From Thermospira aquatica (GTDB lineage Bacteria > Spirochaetota > Brevinematia > Brevinematales > Thermospiraceae): a DNA stretch of 64,000 nt. Positions 18,944 through 26,983 of this stretch are shown piece by piece. Position 1 is the stretch's first letter. Every line of letters begins with the position of its first letter. The DNA lies in contig NZ_CP073355.1 in NCBI RefSeq assembly GCF_023525255.1, positions 682,001 to 746,000 on the forward strand, read 5' to 3'. The notes under the pieces are model-generated. The model saw nothing but the letters and a program-made list of their open reading frames with translations, was not told the origin of the DNA and did not search any database. Position numbers and translations under genes: made by a program.

Positions 18944-20107
18944 CTACAAGGATGTATACCTTCTTTTCCATTTTTCAAGGTCTAGAGTTTTTCCCAGGCG
19001 ATTGGTGAGGGCATCAAAAAACGCTCTCCATAGGAGAGAGAGGCGCGCGATTTTGTGGTCCTGAAAAAGAAGGATAAGGAGACTCCATCGAAACAACCAG
19101 GCAAGAAAGTAAGAAACAAAACGTCTGGAAAATTCTTTGGCAAGGTTCCTTTTTATAGTAACGATCTTGTTTCTTGGGGCGTAGTAATAGTCCATAAGGG
19201 AATCGGCAATATCTGGCCAGGAAATGGTTTTGCTAAAAATCTTTATCTGTCGTCGGGAGGGGGTGGATGCCTCGTGAAGGATGCCCTTTTTGTGCCAGAT
19301 GATGCTTTTTGAAGCATAGAGCAGAGGGATCTGAGCATTTTTTGCCCGAAGGGCCCAATCCACATCTTCATAATACATGAAGTATCCATCAGGAAGAAGA
19401 CCTATTCTCTTTAGTGTTTTTAAGGAGAGGAAACAAGAACTTCCTGTGATAAAATCAGGTTTGACGTTCTCTTCGCTGGTAGCTTCTTCTTGTGATTTGC
19501 CAAAATCAATCCAATGGGTAGAGTACCTGGAGTCGATGGTCCCTCCTGCCAGGGTATAAACGAGATCGGGTTTTTCGTATAGGAGGGTTTTTGAGCCAAT
19601 CATACATCCCTGGGGGTACTCTCGAGCTTTCTGGACGAATTCTGAGAGGGAGAGAGGGTGAACAACGGTATCGTTATTGAGAAGCCAGAGAAAAGTGCTT
19701 GTGCCCTGCGAGAGGACGTATCTCATCATGAGATTGTTTCCCTCTGAAAAACCCTCGTTTCTGTCGTTCTGGATGAGAATAAGTCGCGGCAGGGTGGGAG
19801 AAAAGGTGGTGTTTTCCTTTTCTTTGTCGCCTCCTTGGAGGGCTTTTTCGCGGGTGTAGAAGACATAGGGGATGGGTTTGGGGGTAAGGGGGAGAAGGTA
19901 GTCCTCGAGTTGAGGGGAGAGATGGGGAGGGGTTTCTTTGCCTTCTGCCCATGCTTTTATGTGCTCCATGGAATTGTTCGAGGAGAGATTATCGCATACA
20001 ATGATTTCATACGAGGGGTAGTGGAGCCTGGTGACGCTTTCAAGACATTCGAGGGTATCCTCCCAGGAGTTGTAGTTTAAGATGAGGATAGATACTTTGT
20101 TTTCCAT
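18944..20107 (-). CDS. Glycosyltransferase family 2
   Basis: A 387-residue GT2 protein. VSILILNYNSWEDTLECLES opens the GT-A fold, IVCDNLSSNN is the nucleotide loop, and WLLNNDTVVH gives the metal site. The C-terminal YEDVDWALRAK motif is typical of rhamnosyl-type transferases. An insert of about 50 residues (around 55-105) between the first strands is longer than usual. It converges with the flippase gene and is the last gene of a three-gene minus-strand operon of transferases. Confidence 0.82.
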   Translation of the reverse strand: MENKVSILILNYNSWEDTLECLESVTRLHYPSYEIIVCDNLSSNNSMEHIKAWAEGKETPPHLSPQLEDYLLPLTPKPIPYVFYTREKALQGGDKEKENTTFSPTLPRLILIQNDRNEGFSEGNNLMMRYVLSQGTSTFLWLLNNDTVVHPLSLSEFVQKAREYPQGCMIGSKTLLYEKPDLVYTLAGGTIDSRYSTHWIDFGKSQEEATSEENVKPDFITGSSCFLSLKTLKRIGLLPDGYFMYYEDVDWALRAKNAQIPLLYASKSIIWHKKGILHEASTPSRRQIKIFSKTISWPDIADSLMDYYYAPRNKIVTIKRNLAKEFSRRFVSYFLAWLFRWSLLILLFQDHKIARLSLLWRAFFDALTNRLGKTLDLEKWKRRYTSL

Positions 20108-20116
20108 ACCAACCTC

Positions 20117-21148
20117 TTACTTTATCCCTTGAAAAGTTTCGATAAGATTTTTTGCATACGTTGTCCAGTTGTGTTTTTCGTAGAATTCTTCCTGTGATCT
20201 TTTTGCGGGAAGGGGGAATCTTCCCTCGTAGAGGAAGTGGAGGGTTTCTTTCCATTGGCGAGGATGAAAAGGGAGGTAAATGGCTGCGTCTCCAAGATAC
20301 TCGCGAAATACGGGTATGTCGGAGACCACGGTAGGGGCTCCACAGTAGACTGCTTCCATAGCCACGATGCCGGCGGTTTCAAATCGGGAAGGCTGGACCA
20401 CTGCCGTGGCCCCTTTGTAGGCTGAGATGAGCATGTTTCTCTCGAGGCGTCCGTAACAGAAGGTGTTTTTTCGTGTGGCGATAAGGCGATCAAAATCTTT
20501 TTTGAGAGATGGTTGTATGTTTTCTGTTCCGGTTAAGACAAGGGGAAAAGAGGTATCTTTGAGGGCGCAAAGGAGGAAGAGCTGGTTTTTGCGCTCTGTC
20601 ACGTTTGCTGCGGGGAAAAAAATGTAGTTTGTGAGTCCTGAAAACTGCTGGAAAAGTGCTGGCTGGATTTCTCTATAAAGATCAGGAAGATCCAGGGGCA
20701 GACCAAGGTGATTGACAATAATCTTCTCTTTAGGAATGCCAAAGATATGCATGAAATCATGTTTTTCGAGGGTATTGTTTACCATGATTTTATCGGCTAT
20801 AGTAAGGAGTTCTTTTCTTCTTTTTGCTACATTGTCTAAGGGGAAAAGAAGTCCCATGGTGTGAGAAATTTTCATAGTAAGCCTGCTCTGGGGGCGGTCA
20901 AAGATAGGAATAACGACAATTTTGCTGTTATATCTTCTTTTTAATTGTCGAAAGATCTCAGGGGTATGGAGGGAAAATCCAAAGACAAGAATATGAGAGA
21001 AATCTTCGCCGTTTTCTTGGGTCCAGTCAAAGGGTTTGGTATCAACACCGAGGTTTTGAAGGGCGTGGATGGTTTGTTTGGCGTGGGTCTTGCCACCGCC
21101 ATCATCCACTGACCAGGGGTACGAAAGAAAGAAAAGGCATGATTTCAT
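20117..21148 (-). CDS. Glycosyltransferase family 4
   Basis: A 343-residue GT-B enzyme. The N-terminus CLFFLSYPWSVDDGGGKTHA has the glycine-rich acceptor loop. NYIFFPAANVTERKNQLFLL and QPSRFETAGIVAMEAVYCG form the donor-binding half, the latter being the EX7E-like motif. It lies 9 bp upstream of the GT2 gene and 2 bp downstream of the next transferase, forming a compact operon. The sugar is unknown. Confidence 0.82.
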   Translation of the reverse strand: MKSCLFFLSYPWSVDDGGGKTHAKQTIHALQNLGVDTKPFDWTQENGEDFSHILVFGFSLHTPEIFRQLKRRYNSKIVVIPIFDRPQSRLTMKISHTMGLLFPLDNVAKRRKELLTIADKIMVNNTLEKHDFMHIFGIPKEKIIVNHLGLPLDLPDLYREIQPALFQQFSGLTNYIFFPAANVTERKNQLFLLCALKDTSFPLVLTGTENIQPSLKKDFDRLIATRKNTFCYGRLERNMLISAYKGATAVVQPSRFETAGIVAMEAVYCGAPTVVSDIPVFREYLGDAAIYLPFHPRQWKETLHFLYEGRFPLPAKRSQEEFYEKHNWTTYAKNLIETFQGIK

Positions 21149-21150
21149 GT

Positions 21151-22332
21151 TTACCTTCCTTTTTCTCTCGATGCTGGTGGGGAAGTAAGGATATCCTTCA
21201 TCATCGCAAGCTTTTGCCTGGCAACACTGGAAAGGGAGAAACGAGAGAGCGCGAGTGTTCTTAGCTTCTGGGAGATTTGCGGTTTGGAAATCTCTTGAGA
21301 AACGATTTTTTTCATGATCTCTGCGAGGGCTGTGGCATTGTTTTCTTCGAAAACGAAGGAGGGATCTCCAACAACATGGGGGATTTCACCTGAGGATGAG
21401 CCAATGACAGGGGTGCCGCAAGCCTGACTCTCGACAATGACACGGCCGAACTGCTCTTTCCACCAGGAGGTGGTTTTGGAGGGGAGAACAATGGCGTCCA
21501 TGAGGTTGTAAAAATACACTAAATGTTCCATTGGGCGTGCTTTGAGAAGATGGACAGTATTTTCCAGGAGGGGATCAGAAAGGAGAGTCGCGAGGGTGGG
21601 CTGGAAGGAGAGGTTCACTGAACCGAGAAGGTAGAGATGAAAACGGTACCCGGCAGAGAGCAGAGATTTGGCGGCTTCGAGGAGGGTATCAATGCCCTTT
21701 TCTTCGGTGATTCTCCCGACGTATCCTATGGCAGGAAGGGAGGTGTCAACCTCAGGGAAATAGGAAGAGGCTTCTTTTTTTTCCAGGGGGAGGAAAAGGG
21801 TTTCATTGACAAAATAAGAGGTTTTGTAGATTTTTTTTTGAAAGCCTTTTGCTTTGTAGAGTTCTATACCATCGGTGGGGACACAGGCTATGCCGTCGAT
21901 AGCATGAAGCACAAAGCGTTCTATCCAGTGATAAGGGAGAGGTTGTCGGAGAACGAGATTTTCATCGCTTTCAATAAGGATGCGGCTTTTTCTTGAAAAG
22001 ATACGGGCAAAAAGCACCCACTGGAAGGCTGCAAGGGAGTAGGGCTCTTCTTTGATGTAAATGATATCAGGCTTTGTCTTGAGAAGAATACGCATGATGG
22101 AAAATTTATTCACGAAGAAAAAGCTTCGTATATGGTTACGAAAGGCAACAAGAAGTCCGTAGGCAGGGTAGGATGATGGGGTGTGGTTGTCCCAGTGTTG
22201 GTCTCGACCGCTTTCTGTCCAGCGGTGAGCGGTGACCAGGGTGAGAGAAACGTCTGCCTCTTTGCTCATGGTATCGAGGAGTCTACGAAAACCTGGTTCT
22301 ACCGCGGCATGCCAGATATACAGAATTCTCAT
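21151..22332 (-). CDS. Glycosyltransferase family 4
   Basis: About 393 residues. MRILYIWHAAVEPGFRRLLD begins the GT-B fold. PDIIYIKEEPYSLAAFQ is a middle motif, IGYVGRITEEKGIDTLLEA is the donor-domain start, and VIVESQACGTPVIGS is the EX7E region. I place the start at ATG 22332 because GGAGG lies just upstream. The frame stays open for another 62 codons, but those residues are translations of the R1 repeats and are not part of the protein. It is the first gene of the minus-strand transferase operon. Confidence 0.85.
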   Translation of the reverse strand: MRILYIWHAAVEPGFRRLLDTMSKEADVSLTLVTAHRWTESGRDQHWDNHTPSSYPAYGLLVAFRNHIRSFFFVNKFSIMRILLKTKPDIIYIKEEPYSLAAFQWVLFARIFSRKSRILIESDENLVLRQPLPYHWIERFVLHAIDGIACVPTDGIELYKAKGFQKKIYKTSYFVNETLFLPLEKKEASSYFPEVDTSLPAIGYVGRITEEKGIDTLLEAAKSLLSAGYRFHLYLLGSVNLSFQPTLATLLSDPLLENTVHLLKARPMEHLVYFYNLMDAIVLPSKTTSWWKEQFGRVIVESQACGTPVIGSSSGEIPHVVGDPSFVFEENNATALAEIMKKIVSQEISKPQISQKLRTLALSRFSLSSVARQKLAMMKDILTSPPASREKGR

Positions 22333-22425
22333 AAAGCCTCCAGGGGATGGGATAGAGTTTTTTGGAGTTATTTTATTGTAAAGAAGAGGAATTTTTTTTG
22401 CTATTATTGAGGAGGGGTGTGTATT

Positions 22426-22907
22426 GCTCTTTCCTTGTTGCAGTGTGTCTGTCATGCGGGCTATTACCTTGTTGCAGTTGGAAGAGGGAGCTATAGCTAT
22501 TACCTTGTTGCAGTACAAAAAACGCTAGCTATTACCATTTTGCAGTAAATGTGTGGGACCTGAAGGCTGTTTCCTTGTTGCAGTCTAGAAACTGGGCTAG
22601 CTCTTACCATATCGCAGTAAGGATCCTAAGCTATTCCCTTGTTGCAGGAAAAAACTCTTGCTGTTACCTTGTCACAGTGGGAAAAATTCCAGCTATTACT
22701 TTTTCACAGTGGTAAACATCGCGATAACACTGCAAAAAGGTAAGAGCTTACGTCGAAAATTCCAGGTTAAACGTTTAGCCTTTATATCTCCTCTCACACT
22801 CTCACGTGCTTTGAGATTTGCTCTTACCATGTTGCAGTAAAGAAAAAACTTTCTCTTACCCGACCTTAGGAAATCTCTTGTCCCACACACTGCAACAAGG
22901 GAAGAGC
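22426..22907. repeat. R1 repeat array: nine direct 19-bp repeats plus three flanking copies
   Basis: Consensus GCTMTTACCWTGTTGCAGT. Plus-orientation copies start at 22426, 22460, 22496, 22528, 22566, 22600, 22630, 22660 and 22692, a period of 30-38 bp with unrelated 11-19 bp between them. A minus-orientation copy is at 22729-22747, a plus copy at 22820-22838 and a minus copy at 22889-22907. The 3' half (TTGCAGT) and ACC are the best conserved parts. This accounts for almost the whole 700-bp gap between the transferase operon and the IS1595-like gene. It looks like an iteron or protein-binding array and not like coding DNA. Confidence 0.9.
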
Positions 22908-23035
22908 ATTTTTCTCAACCCCCAAAATCTCCCCATCGATCTTACTTTTAAAATATATAAAACATCTTTTTTAACAACTATAACAAAAAATTTTCGATAT
23001 ATATAGTATGAAAAAATTTCTCTAAGGAGAAAGCT

Positions 23036-23836
23036 ATGGAAAAGGATTTTTTCACACTCTCAGAAAACGAATCTTACCAGATTCTCGAAAAAGCCCTCTG
23101 GCCAGAGGGACCTATTTACCCAAGGTGTAAGGCAAAGGCTCACCTTCTCTCGTGCCGGCTCGTGTATCAGTGCCCCAAGTGTGGCAGACAATTTTCCTTA
23201 AAAAGCCAGTCCATCATGCGAAAAAGTCACCTCTCGCCAAAAATCTGGCTTTCTGCCATGTTTCTTGTCTGCCAGGATTGTGGCATAAACGCCGTCAAAC
23301 TCTCGAAACTTCTTCATATCAGCTACAAGGCAAGCTGGCTTCTTCTTCAAAAACTGCGAAGCCTTATGCGGCTTACCACTCGCCATCACACGAAATCCCT
23401 CCAAAAGCTTGTCAAAACCTTTTTCTTTCTCTCCGGCATCAAACGCCGCCAAAGAAAAAACTTTTCCCCCATGCAGGTTGTCGAACTTGATGCGGATGAT
23501 ACCCCTTCTAAACTTCACATTCACCTTGTGGATGATGTGAGTAGCGATTGGCTTTCAGACTTTTTTGGCAAGCTTTTCCGCCACACCTCGGTGGAAAAAA
23601 GAACGCCTTGGCTTTCCCACCTTAACGATGGGTTGAAAAACCTTCTTGAAGACGTCTATCACTATGGTTGTCGAAAGCACATGCAGCGCTATCTTGATGA
23701 GTTTTGTTTTCGGTTTAATATCGAGGGGGCTTCTCAAAGGTTTGAAGAGCTTTTAAGAAGGCTTGGCAAACGTCGCCAGCTTCTCCCGTGGAAAAAGCTG
23801 GTGACTGAGCCGCTTATTCTTCCCATCTGGGCGTAG
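23036..23836 (+). CDS. IS1595/ISXO2-like transposase-derived protein, catalytic core apparently degenerate
   Basis: A 266-residue protein with AAGGAGAAAGCT before its ATG. The N-terminus carries a zinc-ribbon remnant (YPRC, then CPKCGRQFSLKSQSIM), and KLSKLLHISYKASWLLLQKL is the helix-turn-helix seen in IS1595-family transposases. The C-terminal HTSVEKRTPW and GCRKHMQRYLDEFCFRFN align with the family's HTNTIEGFW and KHLQRYLDEFAFR regions. The usual VDET (first Asp) block and a clear second Asp motif are not visible, and the middle is shortened. No terminal inverted repeats of an IS are evident; the gene is flanked by R1 arrays instead. It may be a domesticated or decayed DNA-binding transposase. 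Confidence 0.7.
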   Translation: MEKDFFTLSENESYQILEKALWPEGPIYPRCKAKAHLLSCRLVYQCPKCGRQFSLKSQSIMRKSHLSPKIWLSAMFLVCQDCGINAVKLSKLLHISYKASWLLLQKLRSLMRLTTRHHTKSLQKLVKTFFFLSGIKRRQRKNFSPMQVVELDADDTPSKLHIHLVDDVSSDWLSDFFGKLFRHTSVEKRTPWLSHLNDGLKNLLEDVYHYGCRKHMQRYLDEFCFRFNIEGASQRFEELLRRLGKRRQLLPWKKLVTEPLILPIWA

Positions 23837-24014
23837 GTTTTCGTTTTTTCTTTCTCAACACATTTCCTGCGTCTGTCAAATAGAAAACTAAAAGTTTTTG
23901 TTTCATTTTGTTTTTTTGAATTTTTTTCATCCTTTTGAAAGAAAAGGACAGGAAAAACTCGAAAATTCATGGTGAAAACGTTTTTTTCGTGAGGTAAAAG
24001 ATGAAAAAACTTTT

Positions 24015-24154
24015 GCTCTTCCCTTGTTGCAGTAAAAAAGCTCTCCACAAGCACCATAAAAACTGAAACAGGCTAAGAGCAGCTCTCTTCTCCTGCGACA
24101 AAGTAATAGCTAAACCCCAAACCCCCTTTTTCCACACTGCAACAAGGTAACAGC
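24015..24154. repeat. R1 repeat array downstream of the IS1595-like gene
   Basis: Four copies of the 19-bp R1 repeat: plus at 24015-24033, minus at 24062-24080, 24092-24110 and 24136-24154. The orientation is mostly opposite to that of the upstream array, so the two arrays face each other across the gene. The last copy ends 7 bp from the stop codon of the carotenoid operon. The rest of the gap (23837-24014) is AT-rich with no gene I can support. Confidence 0.85.
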
Positions 24155-24161
24155 CGCTCAC

Positions 24162-24821
24162 CTACACCCCCAATCCTCCCAGCCGCAAGGCAACAAAAAA
24201 CAGCATCTGGATGAGAAGATACCCCGTCAGAATACGATTCTTCACCTGAACCCCTAAGAGATAATACAGCATGGCAGAACCACCCGCAATCACTCCCCAG
24301 GCAATATAATTTTGAAGAGGAATCACATTTCCCGCCCAATACCAGTATCCCAATCCCATAGCCAGAGGTTCCATAATCCAATCAAACACCACCGCTCCCA
24401 GGGCTGTAAAGACAATCCCAAGAAAAGGTCGTAATCTTTGCCAAGGAAGTACTTCTATAGCCTGAAGAAAACCAAGCACCACCAAAGTCCATGTGAATCC
24501 TATCACCAAAGGCACTCCAAAAAAACCAAATCCCAAAACCTCTCCATAATGATAACTTCCAAAAATCTTTCCCGTAGCCACCCCAATAGCCTCCAGAGCA
24601 AACGTCCCAACAAATGAAATACCAAACCACAACAAAAAGCGACCCTTCCCTTCAATAACAGAAGGCAAAACAACCCATACCCCTGTAATCCCAAGAAACC
24701 ACGGCGTCAAAACCATCATCAAGGGAAATGTGGGCTTCCAGAGATGGCCAACTATCCCAACAGCATACAAAAGAGCAGGTATTCCCAGCAAAAACCAGGG
24801 ATTTTTCATAATTTTATTCAT
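24162..24821 (-). CDS. Carotenoid biosynthesis protein, CruF/DUF422 family
   Basis: A 219-residue membrane protein with about seven hydrophobic helices. SFVGTFALEAIGVATGKIFG, followed by YHYGEVLGFGFFGVPL and VFDWIMEPLAMGLGYW, are the conserved acidic helices of the DUF422/CruF family (C-1',2'- or C-3-type carotenoid hydratases). It would hydrate an end group of an acyclic or monocyclic carotenoid. It is the last gene of the carotenoid operon, 4 bp behind a CrtI-type gene. The exact regiochemistry is not deducible. Confidence 0.8.
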   Translation of the reverse strand: MNKIMKNPWFLLGIPALLYAVGIVGHLWKPTFPLMMVLTPWFLGITGVWVVLPSVIEGKGRFLLWFGISFVGTFALEAIGVATGKIFGSYHYGEVLGFGFFGVPLVIGFTWTLVVLGFLQAIEVLPWQRLRPFLGIVFTALGAVVFDWIMEPLAMGLGYWYWAGNVIPLQNYIAWGVIAGGSAMLYYLLGVQVKNRILTGYLLIQMLFFVALRLGGLGV

Positions 24822-24824
24822 ATT

Positions 24825-26303
24825 CTACCCCTTTTCATATTTCTCTATAAGTTCAGAGGCTATCTTAGCCGAAAGCAAAACCAGGGGCATCCCACCCCCC
24901 GGATGGACTGACCCACCAACCAGATACAGTCTTTGGTACTCAGAACTCCGATTTGGATGACGGAGAAAAGCAGCATTCCATGAATTAGAAGAAATCCCAT
25001 AGATACTTCCAAACGTACTCCCTGTTTCTCGTTCAATATCGGCAGGTGTCAGTGTTTTTTCCAGAACAATATGAGAACGAACAGATTTCCCAAGCGATTT
25101 TTCAAGACGAAGAAGAATCCTTTCCCGAAGAGCATCCTTCATTTCTTCCCAATTTTGCCCTCGATGAGGAGGCGTATTAATGAGAATAAACCAGTTTTCA
25201 CAACCAGCAGGCGCATCCTCTGGATTAACCTTACTGGTAATATTAATATACACCGTAGGATCTTCAGGAAGAACCTTTCTTACAAAGATATCCTCAAACT
25301 CTTTGCGGTAATCTGCCGAAAAAAAGATATTATGCACCCCCAGCTCCGGGAAGCTTTGATCCACGCCCCAATAAAAAACAAAACCAGACGAAGATGGCTC
25401 AAGTTTCCTGTAACGTTTTATCCATCGTCCATCAGAACATCCAAGCATCCGATAGGTCTGGTACACATCAGCATTTGACACAACAAGATCGTAAGAAATC
25501 TTCTTTCCCTCTTTGAAGATACCCTTTACCATCTTTCCTTCCGCCCATATCCGCTCTACAGGAGTATTGTAGAAAAACCTCACCCCTAATTCTTTGCCAA
25601 GTCTCTCAAGGGCGGTTGCCAGAGCATGAATACCCTCACGAACAGCCCATCCTCCCCCGGAATACTCCACATAGGGGATAATATCAAGCGTTGCCGGAGC
25701 CTGAAAGGGATTTGAGCCATTATAGGTAGCATACCGATCAAAAAGTTGAACCATTCGCCCATCGTCAAACGAACGAAGATGAGCCTCATGCATCGCACGA
25801 AAAACATCCATCCGCCAGAGTTGCACGAGACTTTTCATCCCTGAAAAAGAGAGATAGGTATCCATCTCCTGGAGACTCTTGTACAAAAAAAGATTTCCCC
25901 CTATCCCGTAGAGTTTTTTAGCTCGGCGAAAGAACCGTTGTATGTTCTCTTTGGGAGCCCACCCAAGATGAAAAAAATGTTCAATAAACTTTTCTACTGA
26001 TCCTGGAGCAAAAGTGCGCGAACCATCATCAAACCAGTAATGACAAATGGGATCCAGTTTCACCGGCGTACAATAATCAGAAAACCGCTTTCCACAAAAA
26101 TGAAAAAGCTCCTCAAAAACCTCAACCATAGTCAGAAGGCTTGGTCCCGCATCCATTCGAAAACCATCCCATGTCTGCTCAAAGTTTTTCCCTCCAGGAC
26201 CACTCCTCTTTTCAAAAACATCCACCTGCCACCCCATTCGAGCGAGGCGAGCCGCAACGGCGAGGCCCCCCATGCCAGCACCAATCACAGCAACCTTTTT
26301 CAT
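24825..26303 (-). CDS. CrtI-type carotenoid desaturase/dehydrogenase
   Basis: About 492 residues, an FAD-dependent phytoene desaturase-family enzyme. MKKVAVIGAGMGGLAVAARL and DVFEKRSGPGGK form the Rossmann FAD site, and the C-terminal LYLVGGSVHPGGGMPLVLLS is the CrtI signature. ATG 26303 overlaps the stop of the upstream lycopene cyclase gene (ATGA). A second family member is encoded two genes upstream, so one probably makes lycopene or neurosporene and the other acts later, like CrtD or CrtN. Which does which cannot be told from sequence alone. Confidence 0.9.
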   Translation of the reverse strand: MKKVAVIGAGMGGLAVAARLARMGWQVDVFEKRSGPGGKNFEQTWDGFRMDAGPSLLTMVEVFEELFHFCGKRFSDYCTPVKLDPICHYWFDDGSRTFAPGSVEKFIEHFFHLGWAPKENIQRFFRRAKKLYGIGGNLFLYKSLQEMDTYLSFSGMKSLVQLWRMDVFRAMHEAHLRSFDDGRMVQLFDRYATYNGSNPFQAPATLDIIPYVEYSGGGWAVREGIHALATALERLGKELGVRFFYNTPVERIWAEGKMVKGIFKEGKKISYDLVVSNADVYQTYRMLGCSDGRWIKRYRKLEPSSSGFVFYWGVDQSFPELGVHNIFFSADYRKEFEDIFVRKVLPEDPTVYINITSKVNPEDAPAGCENWFILINTPPHRGQNWEEMKDALRERILLRLEKSLGKSVRSHIVLEKTLTPADIERETGSTFGSIYGISSNSWNAAFLRHPNRSSEYQRLYLVGGSVHPGGGMPLVLLSAKIASELIEKYEKG

Positions 26304-26983
26304 AAGCCTATCCATGATTTTACTTGAAGATAGACAAGAAGCACCAACCCCAGATGACTGATATTATACACAAAATCCTCAACAGGAATCGTGAACAGAC
26401 GAACATTCGTATTGGCCGTCGTATTATAAAAAATCGTAGGCAGACTGGTATACAAACCATCAACAACCAAAAAACCGACCGTACTCAAAGCCAGAAAAAA
26501 CAAAAAACCCGTGTGCCCCAAAAGACCTGGAAACAACATCCCCTGCAACACAAAAAATACCGCCGCTGAGAAAAGTGCAAAAACTGTATACCCACGTCTT
26601 CGCATAAACCAGGCAAAAACAATACTTACGCCGCCAAGAAGCCACGACCACCATCCCTCCCAAGGCAGGAGCTGATCATTGCCAAAATAAGCTACGCCTA
26701 CCTCATAAAGGAAAAGACACGCATAGGGAATACACACAAAAAAGAGATATTCCCCCAGTGGAAGATGAAAAAGCCTCCACTTTCCCACATACTCATCATT
26801 GAAACGCCAATGTCCCTTCCATACGGCCAGCACATCCCAGACAAGATAAACCACTCCCACAGAGAGAGCAGAAACAACATAAGGTATCCAGTAACGCGCA
26901 AAATGCACCTTCTCATCAAAACTCAACACAAGAGGAACAAAAGCAGCAAAGATAGGAATAATCACATACATCCATTTTTTCAT
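26300..26983 (-). CDS. Lycopene cyclase-domain protein (CrtYcd/CarR-like)
   Basis: A membrane protein of about 227 residues with six or seven helices. HLPLGEYLFFVCIPYACLFLYE is a duplicated-type motif of the heterodimeric/archaeal lycopene cyclase domain, and the second half repeats it as FTIPVEDFVYNISHLGLVL. The two tandem domains, each with a conserved PxE(E/D) helix, would form a complete cyclase making beta-ionone rings on lycopene. The ATG at 26983 overlaps the TGA of the upstream desaturase. Residues before it in the open frame are not family-like. Confidence 0.85.
   Translation of the reverse strand: MKKWMYVIIPIFAAFVPLVLSFDEKVHFARYWIPYVVSALSVGVVYLVWDVLAVWKGHWRFNDEYVGKWRLFHLPLGEYLFFVCIPYACLFLYEVGVAYFGNDQLLPWEGWWSWLLGGVSIVFAWFMRRRGYTVFALFSAAVFFVLQGMLFPGLLGHTGFLFFLALSTVGFLVVDGLYTSLPTIFYNTTANTNVRLFTIPVEDFVYNISHLGLVLLVYLQVKSWIGL

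Noticed and set aside
22333-22518. N-terminal extension of the 21151-22332 glycosyltransferase
   Set aside because: The open frame continues upstream, but it only translates R1 repeats; the ribosome site and family N-terminus both point to ATG 22332.
22426-22710. CRISPR array
   Set aside because: Repeats are only 19 bp and vary in sequence, intervals are 11-19 bp, single copies are dispersed elsewhere in both orientations, and no cas genes are present.
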